Source: Erythrobacter sp. UBA3075
GTDB lineage: Bacteria > Pseudomonadota > Alphaproteobacteria > Sphingomonadales > Sphingomonadaceae
DNA: 5,031 bases
NCBI GenBank assembly: GCA_002367375.1
Contig: DFBR01000066.1
Span: 2,096 to 7,126, forward strand
Direction of reading: 5' to 3'
The notes under the pieces were generated by a model, which saw only the letters and a program-made list of their open reading frames with translations, was not told the DNA's origin and searched no databases. Every line of letters begins with the position of its first letter. Position 1 is the stretch's first letter. Below are positions 1 through 5,031 of this stretch, one piece after another. The position numbers were made by a program, and so were the translations under genes.

Positions 1-389
1 TGCGCATCACGGCGGAAGCCCTGATAGAACTGACGCAGCTGGTCATGCAGCATGGTGTGACGGGTGATCGTATTATTGAAGTCGTCGAGTTCAACCTTGT
101 CAGGCAACTCGCCATTCAGCAGCAGATAGCTCACTTCCATGAAGCTGGAATGCTCTGCCAATTGGCCGATGGGATAACCCCGGTGCAGCAGCACGCCTTC
201 CTGACCATCGATGAAAGTCAGCGCGCTTTCGCAGCTGGCGGTCGACTTATAGCCTGGATCGAAGGTGAACTTGCCGGTTTTGCCATAGAGCTTGCGGATA
301 TCGATGACATCCGGTCCGCAGCTTCCCTCCAGTGTGGGGAAGTCAAAATTATCGCCGCCGACTGCCAGTTCTGCCTGCTTGTCCGCCAA
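1..389 (-). CDS. gltA: Citrate synthase, N-terminal part (runs off the left edge)
   Basis: Citrate synthase condenses oxaloacetate with acetyl-CoA to citrate, the entry step of the cytoplasmic TCA cycle. The first 129 residues are present. They follow the Escherichia coli hexameric (type II) enzyme closely: an opening MADKQAEL, then GPDVIDIRKLYG (25-36), FTFDPGYKSTASCES (41-55), the FIDGQEGVLLHRGYPI block (59-74), LLNGELP (90-96), TRHTM (109-113) and FRRDA at the window edge. The Arg-His-Thr of TRHTM corresponds to the part of the E. coli enzyme that contacts the allosteric inhibitor NADH. The catalytic His and Asp residues lie beyond the window. The start is placed at a TTG codon (387-389) because the family's MAD-type N-terminus begins there, AAGGAG lies 7 nt upstream, and no in-frame ATG or GTG occurs between the gltX stop and this point. 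The gene lies 40 bp downstream of gltX on the same strand. Family identity is very secure; the start codon is well supported. Confidence 0.95.
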   Translation of the reverse strand, partial: MADKQAELAVGGDNFDFPTLEGSCGPDVIDIRKLYGKTGKFTFDPGYKSTASCESALTFIDGQEGVLLHRGYPIGQLAEHSSFMEVSYLLLNGELPDKVELDDFNNTITRHTMLHDQLRQFYQGFRRDA

Positions 390-396
390 TGGGGTT

Positions 397-402
397 CTCC
401 TT
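397..402 (-). promoter_or_regulatory. Ribosome binding site of gltA (AAGGAG)
   Basis: AAGGAG on the minus strand lies 7 nt before the TTG codon at 387-389. It is the strongest Shine-Dalgarno sequence in the window and decides the start: it fits only a TTG initiation, since no ATG or GTG lies in frame at usable spacing. Confidence 0.8.
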
Positions 403-436
403 AAAAATACAAGATTTGTAATTGGCCTGTCAGGCC
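403..436 (-). terminator. Two small hairpins plus T5 tract in the gltX-gltA spacer; possible weak terminator or attenuator
   Basis: Read on the minus strand, the end of gltX gives GGCCT-GAC-AGGCC (436-424), with the gltX TGA stop formed partly by its loop. After three bases comes TACAA-ATC-TTGTA (420-408), followed directly by TTTTT (407-403) and then the gltA ribosome binding site. The second stem is A/T-rich with only 5 bp and is weak alone. The first is G/C-rich but separated from the T tract. The layout resembles a leaky terminator or attenuator before gltA, or it may simply be spacer. The inverted repeats are directly visible; their function is inference. Confidence 0.3.
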
Positions 437-1866
437 GCCGCCTGCGCGTTGATCCGCGCGAGACTTTCCTCCCTACCGAGGAGGACGAGCACATCGAAAA
501 TTCCGGGCGAGGTGGTTTGCCCTGTGAGCGCCGCGCGAAGCGGCTGCGCAAGTTTGCCAAGGCCAAGCCCCAGCTCCTCTGCATATGCTTTCAGATTGGC
601 CTCCAGCGCCTCAATTGTCCAGTGCGTTTCCGCCCCTAGCCGTGCTGAAATAGACGAAAGTCTGATCCGCGCCTCCTCATCGAGAAGGCCAGCGGCCTTT
701 TCGGTCATTTCGAGAGGCCGGGTCTTGAACAGGAACGCGGCCCCGTCGGCCAATTCATTCATGTCCCGCGCCCGGGTTTTCAGCACCGGCATGGCCTGCG
801 TAAGCAGCTCAACATCAGCCTGTGCGCCAATCCGTTCTGCAGCCAGCTTGGCAAGGCGGGCATCATCCGCCTCACGAATATAATTGCCGTTCATATTCAA
901 CAGCTTCTTGATGTCGAAGCGGCTTGGGCCTTTGCCCACGGCATTGATATCGAACAGCGCGATGGCCTCTTCCCGGCTAAATTCCTCCTGATCGCCATGG
1001 CCCCAGCCGAGCCGCAGCAGGTAATTGAACAAAGCTTCGGGAAGAATGCCCAGCTCATCACGGTAGGCATCGACACCCATTGCGCCATGGCGTTTTGACA
1101 GCTTGGCCCCGTCATTTCCGTGGATCAGCGGGACATGCGCATAAATCGGGCGCTCCCAGCCATCTTCCACGCCTTGCATGGCATCAATCACCTGAATTTG
1201 GCGGAAAGCATTGTTCAAATGGTCGTCGCCGCGAATGATATGGGTGCAACCCATGTCCATGTCGTCCACCACGACTGCGAGCATGTAGGTCGGCGAGCCA
1301 TCGGCGCGCAGCAGGATGAAGTCATCGATCTCACGATTGTCGACCTTCACGCGGCCCTGCACGGCATCTTCGATCACCGTTTCACCGCCTTCGGGTGTTT
1401 TGATGCGGATGGTGAAGGGCGCTCCTGCGGATGCCTCAGCGGGATCGCGATCACGCCACCGCCCATCATACCGCATGGGCTGCTTGGCGGCGCGTTGTGC
1501 TTCGCGCATTTCGGCCAGTTCCTCTGACGTGGCGAAGCATTTGTAAGCCTTGCCTGCGGCCAGCAGCTTTTCGGCGACCTCTGTGTGACGCGGTGCGCGT
1601 TCGCTCTGGAACACGGTGTCGCCATCGAATTCCAGCCCCAGCCAGTCCAGCCCGTCGAGGATCACATCGATGGCCTCCTGGGTGGAGCGCTGTTTGTCTG
1701 TATCTTCGATCCGCAGCAGCGCCTTGCCACCAAAGTGGCGGGCATAAAGCCAGCTGAACAGGCCGGTGCGGGCATTGCCGATATGCAGGAAACCGGTGGG
1801 AGAAGGCGCAAAGCGCGTCACCACAGGCCGACTGCCACCGCCGCAATTGCCTTCAGAGCTTGCCAT
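430..1866 (-). CDS. gltX: Glutamyl-tRNA synthetase
   Basis: A cytoplasmic class Ib aminoacyl-tRNA synthetase that charges tRNA-Glu with glutamate using ATP. The 478 residues are typical of bacterial GluRS. The Rossmann catalytic domain carries [17 protein letters not shown] (19-35) with the HIGH-type motif HIGN (28-31), RIEDTD (52-57), the [14 protein letters not shown] segment (193-206), IIRGDDHL (210-217) and the KMSKS-type loop KLSKR (255-259). The rest is the helical anticodon-binding region. Only C110 remains in the segment where the E. coli enzyme binds zinc (YKCFATSEE), so that site appears absent. The ATG at 1864-1866 is preferred and has AGGA about 11 nt upstream. It adds 14 Ser/Gly-rich residues before the usual [10 protein letters not shown] opening, so the GTG codons at residues 15 and 16 (1819-1824) are alternative starts. 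Many alphaproteobacteria lack GlnRS and use a GluRS that also mischarges tRNA-Gln for GatCAB; whether this enzyme does so cannot be seen here. It is divergent from comEC and upstream of gltA. Confidence 0.97.
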   Translation of the reverse strand: MASSEGNCGGGSRPVVTRFAPSPTGFLHIGNARTGLFSWLYARHFGGKALLRIEDTDKQRSTQEAIDVILDGLDWLGLEFDGDTVFQSERAPRHTEVAEKLLAAGKAYKCFATSEELAEMREAQRAAKQPMRYDGRWRDRDPAEASAGAPFTIRIKTPEGGETVIEDAVQGRVKVDNREIDDFILLRADGSPTYMLAVVVDDMDMGCTHIIRGDDHLNNAFRQIQVIDAMQGVEDGWERPIYAHVPLIHGNDGAKLSKRHGAMGVDAYRDELGILPEALFNYLLRLGWGHGDQEEFSREEAIALFDINAVGKGPSRFDIKKLLNMNGNYIREADDARLAKLAAERIGAQADVELLTQAMPVLKTRARDMNELADGAAFLFKTRPLEMTEKAAGLLDEEARIRLSSISARLGAETHWTIEALEANLKAYAEELGLGLGKLAQPLRAALTGQTTSPGIFDVLVLLGREESLARINAQAAA

Positions 1867-1894
1867 AACTGCCTGTTTCCTGTCCTATACCTGC

Positions 1895-4078
1895 ATGGCA
1901 ACGCGGCTGCCGCCTTTGGTTCCGCTAGGGGACGACGATCGTGATGTTGCGTTGCAGCACACGCCTTGGCGAAAGCGTGCCTCTTTGTCCAGCATCGCGG
2001 ACGCCGCCGACGCATTTCTCGCCGGTGCCGGGTTTGACCGCGGCCCGTGGATGGCAGTGATCCTTGCTGCGGGTATCGGCGCGTGGTTTGTCTTGCCAAC
2101 TGCGGCTGCATGGATGGCGTGCCTTGCGGGTGGGCCGTTGTTGGCGCTAGCCGCGCTCGCAAAATGGAAGGGCCGAGTGGACCGCACCCACCTTGTCACT
2201 GCGCTGGTGGCGTGCGGAGTGCTGTTTTCTTTCGGCGCCGGTCTGATTTGGGCGCGCTCTGCCCTTGTCGGTGCCGAGGCGTTTGAGCGGCCCATGTCCG
2301 AGATAGTCGAAGGGCGCGTTCTGGAACGCATCGAGCAGCCTGCACAGGATCGCATCCGTCTGGTCCTGGCAATTCGCAGCCCCGAAGATGACCAGCCGGT
2401 GCGGATCAGAGTCAACGTTCCGCTCGATCAAGCAACGCCGGAAATGGGCGAGGGCGCTCTTGTCCGGGCTCAGGCGCGGCTCATGCCACCTGCTGCTCCT
2501 ATGCTGCCGGGCGGATACAATTTCGCGCGCCGGGCGTGGTTTGACGGGTTGGCAGCAACGGGCAGCCTGCAAGGCGACATTGAAGTTATCGAACCCGCGC
2601 CACCGGACGAGGCATTTATCGCCAGCGTGCAGCGCCGCCTGTCTTCCCATGTTCGCGGGGAGCTGGAAGGATCAGCTGGCAGCATCGCCGCAGCCTTCGC
2701 CAGCGGAGATCGCGGAGCTATTTCCGAAGCGGATGAAGATGCCATGCGCGATGCTGGGTTGACACACCTGCTGTCGATCAGCGGCTTGCATGTAAGCGCG
2801 GTGATCGGTGCAGCCTATCTGCTTGCGATTAAGTTGCTCGCCTTGTGGCCATGGCTGACGTTGAGAGTGCGTTTGCCGGTAACAGCCGCTGCTGTCGCGG
2901 CGCTGGCAGGAATATCCTACACACTATTAACCGGCGCACAGGTGCCGACAGTGCGCAGCTGTATCGGCGCGCTGCTGGTGTTGATCGCGCTAGCATTAGG
3001 CCGTGAGCCACTGTCTCTACGTATGGTCGCGGCTGCTGCGGTGGCGGTGCTGTTCGCTTGGCCCGAAAGCCTTGTCGGACCTAGCTTCCAGATGAGTTTT
3101 TGCGCCGTGATAGCCATCGTCGCGCTCCACAATGCAGAGCCGGTGAAGCACTTCCTTGCCCCGCGTGAGGAGAGCTGGTTTACGCGCCTTGGTCGGCGGA
3201 CACTCATGCTGCTCATTACAGGCCTAGTGATCGAAATCGCGCTCATGCCAATCGTGCTCTATCATTTTCACCGCGCGGGCGTTTACGGCGCACTCGCCAA
3301 TGTGGTCGCAATTCCACTGGTTACCTTCATTTCGATGCCGCTGATCGCTATCGCGCTGCTGTTCGACAGTGTCGGAGCGGGAGCACCGTTCTGGTGGCTT
3401 GCCGGCAAGTCGTTAGACCTGCTGGTGGGAATTGCGCACTTCACCGCCAGTCAGCCCGGCGCGGTAAAATTGATTCCGCAGATGACTTTGCCAACCGTGT
3501 TGCTGTTCGTGACTGGAGGCCTGTGGCTGGCGCTGTGGAAGGGCGGGGCGCGGCTGCTCGGATTCGCACCCGCCGCTGTGGCAGCAATGTTGCTTGCCGC
3601 CACTCCAATCCCCGACATCCTGATTTCCGGCGATGGGCGCCATGTTGGCATAACGGGTGAAGATGAGCGCCTGCTGGTCCTGCGCGATACCCGCAGTTCC
3701 TTCACGCGCGACAATTTGCTCGAACTGGCCGGTGTCGAGGGCGAGCCCATGCCGATTGAAGACTGGCCCGGCGCCGAGTGCAGCCCCGATTTCTGCGCGA
3801 TCACCGTTGTCAGAGGCGGGCGCGATTGGCACATTCTCATGAGCCGTAGCCGGGATATCGTTGCAGAACGTGCGCTCGCCGCCGCCTGTGAGAGATCCGA
3901 CATTGTTGTGTCTGACCGCTGGCTGCCGCGCAGCTGCGAACCGCGCTGGCTCAAGGCTGATGCGCGAATGCTGTCAATGACTGGCGGCCTAGCGATTGAC
4001 CTGGAAGGCGAAACCATCCGCACCGTGGCAGAGGCCGAGGGCGATCATGGCTGGTGGCGCGGGCGGCGGGAAGACTGA
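1895..4078 (+). CDS. comEC: ComEC/Rec2-family DNA-uptake channel protein
   Basis: ComEC is the inner-membrane channel that carries one strand of incoming DNA into the cytoplasm during natural transformation. From the ATG at 1895 the protein has 727 residues. A first hydrophobic block at about 52-122 holds several membrane segments. The DUF4131/OB-fold-like region covers about 130-235 (EGRVLERI, VRIRVNVP, LPGGYNFARRAWF). The Competence domain covers about 260-545 with family motifs GDRGAIS (271-277), HLLSISGLHVSAV (291-303), PTVRS (351-355), PSFQMSFCA (396-404) and NVVAIPL (469-475), among many membrane helices. After the last helix (about 555-570) only about 155 residues remain. They include ISGDGRHVGI (577-586) but no HxHxDH metal site. 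The start is uncertain. In-frame reading extends up to a GTG at 1766, but residues added there are antisense to gltX and look unrelated to the family. No clear ribosome binding site precedes 1895. Whether the host is naturally competent cannot be told from this gene alone. Confidence 0.93.
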   Translation: MATRLPPLVPLGDDDRDVALQHTPWRKRASLSSIADAADAFLAGAGFDRGPWMAVILAAGIGAWFVLPTAAAWMACLAGGPLLALAALAKWKGRVDRTHLVTALVACGVLFSFGAGLIWARSALVGAEAFERPMSEIVEGRVLERIEQPAQDRIRLVLAIRSPEDDQPVRIRVNVPLDQATPEMGEGALVRAQARLMPPAAPMLPGGYNFARRAWFDGLAATGSLQGDIEVIEPAPPDEAFIASVQRRLSSHVRGELEGSAGSIAAAFASGDRGAISEADEDAMRDAGLTHLLSISGLHVSAVIGAAYLLAIKLLALWPWLTLRVRLPVTAAAVAALAGISYTLLTGAQVPTVRSCIGALLVLIALALGREPLSLRMVAAAAVAVLFAWPESLVGPSFQMSFCAVIAIVALHNAEPVKHFLAPREESWFTRLGRRTLMLLITGLVIEIALMPIVLYHFHRAGVYGALANVVAIPLVTFISMPLIAIALLFDSVGAGAPFWWLAGKSLDLLVGIAHFTASQPGAVKLIPQMTLPTVLLFVTGGLWLALWKGGARLLGFAPAAVAAMLLAATPIPDILISGDGRHVGITGEDERLLVLRDTRSSFTRDNLLELAGVEGEPMPIEDWPGAECSPDFCAITVVRGGRDWHILMSRSRDIVAERALAAACERSDIVVSDRWLPRSCEPRWLKADARMLSMTGGLAIDLEGETIRTVAEAEGDHGWWRGRRED

Positions 4079-4117
4079 GTCACCCCGCGCTCCACCGCAA
4101 CGATTGCCCTACGCCGC
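4079..4117. other. Convergent comEC-lexA gap without a clear terminator
   Basis: Two genes converge across 39 bp. A GCGGG...CCCGC pairing with a 13-nt loop can be drawn around the comEC stop, but it has no T tract in either direction. I see no convincing intrinsic terminator. Confidence 0.5.
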
Positions 4118-4783
4118 TCAGTGATACCTGCGCAGAAGTCCTGCGAGCTTGCCCTGCACCTCGACTTGGCTGTCCGCATACACTTGCGGATCATAGGTCG
4201 CATTGGCCGGGTCGAGCCGGATATTGCCGCCATCGTGGAACAGATATTTCAGCGTTGCTTCCTCGCCATTGACGAGTGCAACCACAATATCGCCATCACG
4301 CGCTGTGTCGGCCTTCTTCACGAGAGCGAAGTCGCCATCGAAAATGCCAGCCTCGACCATGGAGTCTCCCGACACTTCGAGTGCGTAGTGCTCTCCGCTG
4401 CCGAGCAGCGCAGCCGGAACGGGGAGGGTCTGACTGTCTTCCAACGCTTCGATCGGAACACCGGCCGCGATCCTGCCGTGGAGCGGGATCTCAATGACAT
4501 CATTGGCGGGTTCAGGTCTAGCTGCGGGGGTCGCAGTCGCCTTGGCAACAGGATCATTGCCCGCAAGGTTTTCCGGCATCTTGACGACTTCCAGCGCACG
4601 GGCGCGATTGGGCAGGCGTCTGATAAATCCGCGTTCTTCCAAAGCCGAGATCAGGCGGTGAACGCCCGATTTGCTCTTCAGATCAAGCGCCTCTTTCATT
4701 TCCTCGAAGCTGGGCGAGATGCCCGTGTCTTCGAGGCGGCGATTGATGAAAAGCAGCAATTCATGTTGTTTGGCGGTCAACAT
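4118..4783 (-). CDS. lexA: LexA SOS repressor (self-cleaving serine peptidase)
   Basis: LexA represses DNA-damage genes and, when RecA filaments form on single-stranded DNA, cleaves itself to release them. The 221-residue product has the full layout. An N-terminal winged helix-turn-helix starts [13 protein letters not shown] and has its recognition region near [18 protein letters not shown] (37-54). A linker rich in Ala and Pro follows (about 70-94). The C-terminal S24 peptidase domain shows the scissile Ala107-Gly108 in RIAAGVP, the nucleophile Ser141 in GDSM and the general-base Lys179 in ATLKYL. The Ser-Lys spacing matches the family. The reading frame is open up to an ATG at 4873, but the extra 30 residues would overlap the operator, promoter and moaC end. 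The ATG at 4781-4783 gives the canonical MLTAKQ start and has GAGGG 8 nt upstream. It is convergent with comEC and 73 bp downstream of moaC on the same strand. The upstream SOS box indicates autoregulation. Confidence 0.98.
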   Translation of the reverse strand: MLTAKQHELLLFINRRLEDTGISPSFEEMKEALDLKSKSGVHRLISALEERGFIRRLPNRARALEVVKMPENLAGNDPVAKATATPAARPEPANDVIEIPLHGRIAAGVPIEALEDSQTLPVPAALLGSGEHYALEVSGDSMVEAGIFDGDFALVKKADTARDGDIVVALVNGEEATLKYLFHDGGNIRLDPANATYDPQVYADSQVEVQGKLAGLLRRYH

Positions 4784-4805
4784 CGGCCTGTCCCTCACTT
4801 CAGAT

Positions 4806-4821
4806 GTTCCACTATAGGAAC
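4806..4821. repeat. Inverted repeat GTTCC-N6-GGAAC beside the SOS box
   Basis: GTTCC (4806-4810) and GGAAC (4817-4821) are perfect 5-bp inverted arms separated by ACTATA. One arm contains the start-proximal half-site of the SOS box, so the operator region carries a third GTTC-type half-site in opposite orientation. It could be an auxiliary LexA half-site or chance. Confidence 0.5.
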
Positions 4822-4832
4822 GAATAAAGAAC
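4818..4832 (-). promoter_or_regulatory. LexA operator (SOS box) of lexA
   Basis: The minus strand reads GTTC-TTTATTC-GTTC, an exact match to the direct-repeat SOS box GTTC-N7-GTTC known for alphaproteobacterial LexA. It lies 35 bp before the lexA start and overlaps the proposed promoter, as expected for an autorepressed lexA. The match is seen directly; the role follows from established knowledge of alphaproteobacterial SOS regulation. Confidence 0.9.
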
Positions 4833-4860
4833 AAGTATGAAACAGATTCGCCAAAGTCAA
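4832..4860 (-). promoter_or_regulatory. Candidate lexA promoter
   Basis: On the minus strand TTGACT (4860-4855) is a near-consensus -35 box. With a 17-bp spacer it points to TACTTG (4837-4832), a poor -10 touching the SOS box. A better -10 by sequence, TATAGT (4816-4811), lies on the other side of the box but lacks a good -35. In either case bound LexA would block RNA polymerase. The -35 overlaps the moaC stop codon. The -35 call is better supported than the choice of -10. Confidence 0.5.
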
Positions 4861-5031
4861 GCAATACCGCCATTCTGGAGCGGATTGGTCCAAGACGCCG
4901 AAGGAATCTTCAGCCGGAGGTGTCTGACGACGTGCCAGTCGCCGCTCTTGCCTCCGGTCTTGGCGAGCAGTCGAACGTGTTCGATCTCCATGCCCTTTTC
5001 CAAAGCCTTGGCCATGTCGTAAATGGTCAGG
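4857..5031 (-). CDS. moaC: Cyclic pyranopterin monophosphate synthase, C-terminal end (runs off the right edge)
   Basis: MoaC converts the cyclo-dihydro-GTP product of MoaA into cyclic pyranopterin monophosphate, an early step of molybdenum cofactor synthesis in the cytoplasm. The final 57 residues are visible. They begin [14 protein letters not shown], which carries the Asp and Lys equivalent to the catalytic Asp128 and Lys131 of the E. coli enzyme, and continue with [14 protein letters not shown], the hallmark end of the family. The protein should stop soon after GGKSG, but here 27 more residues follow ([17 protein letters not shown] and onward, ending NGGIA), a longer tail than usual. The TGA stop (4857-4859) lies within the proposed lexA promoter, and lexA follows 73 bp downstream on the same strand. 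The family call is firm even though the piece is short. Confidence 0.9.
   Translation of the reverse strand, partial: LTIYDMAKALEKGMEIEHVRLLAKTGGKSGDWHVVRHLRLKIPSASWTNPLQNGGIA

Noticed and set aside
45..404. Plus-strand open frame opposite gltA
   Set aside because: The minus strand encodes an unmistakable citrate synthase N-terminus; the plus frame is its shadow.
726..740. Two GAAC motifs close together (GAACAGGAAC) as a possible SOS half-site pair
   Set aside because: The spacing is 2 bp instead of 7 and it is internal to gltX.
1766..1894. N-terminal extension of comEC to the GTG at 1766
   Set aside because: It would lie antisense over the gltX 5' end, and its 43 residues do not resemble a ComEC N-terminus; the open frame is a by-product of gltX codon use.
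2316..2329. Palindrome GCGTTC-TG-GAACGC resembling an operator
   Set aside because: It lies inside comEC coding sequence, does not match the GTTC-N7-GTTC spacing and has no promoter nearby; probably chance.
1885..2415. Minus-strand open frame of 176 codons inside comEC
   Set aside because: It is rich in Arg, Ala and Ser as expected from antisense GC-rich codons, and overlaps the real comEC N-terminal membrane region.
4121..4840. Long plus-strand open frame of 239 codons opposite lexA
   Set aside because: It is antisense to a clearly identified lexA, has no recognisable family features and no ribosome binding site; typical of GC-rich shadow frames.
4784..4873. Extension of LexA by 30 residues to the ATG at 4873
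   Set aside because: It would translate the SOS box, promoter and end of moaC; the conserved LexA start MLTAKQ has its own ribosome binding site.

Overview
The window looks like a stretch of ordinary chromosome from an alphaproteobacterium, most likely a sphingomonad and possibly Erythrobacteraceae. This rests on the protein styles (the ComEC form, the hexameric-type citrate synthase), the moderately high GC content, and an alphaproteobacterial SOS box of the GTTC-N7-GTTC class in front of lexA. The genus is an inference and was not searched.

Layout, left to right. (1) The minus-strand 5' portion of gltA (citrate synthase) runs off the left edge. It appears to start at a TTG codon behind a strong ribosome binding site. 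(2) A 40-bp spacer holding two small hairpins and a T5 tract separates it from gltX (glutamyl-tRNA synthetase), which lies upstream on the same strand. (3) Divergent from gltX, with only 28 bp between the preferred start codons, is comEC on the plus strand. It encodes a DNA-uptake channel protein without a recognisable C-terminal metallo-beta-lactamase nuclease site. (4) Convergent with comEC, 39 bp away, is lexA, the SOS repressor, on the minus strand with its own operator and promoter. (5) At the right edge is the C-terminal end of moaC (molybdenum cofactor synthesis), also on the minus strand. Its stop codon overlaps the proposed -35 box of the lexA promoter.

Functionally these are housekeeping genes: TCA cycle entry, glutamate activation for translation, DNA uptake, DNA-damage control and Moco synthesis. 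gltX and gltA are codirectional and may share transcription. lexA is very probably autoregulated. comEC sits alone on the plus strand. I see no mobile element, CRISPR array, tRNA or rRNA gene, and no sign of an undescribed system. The points worth a second look are regulatory details (the lexA operator with an extra half-site, the gltX-gltA spacer, the crowded gltX/comEC start region) and two protein-architecture points (the ComEC C-terminus and the MoaC tail).
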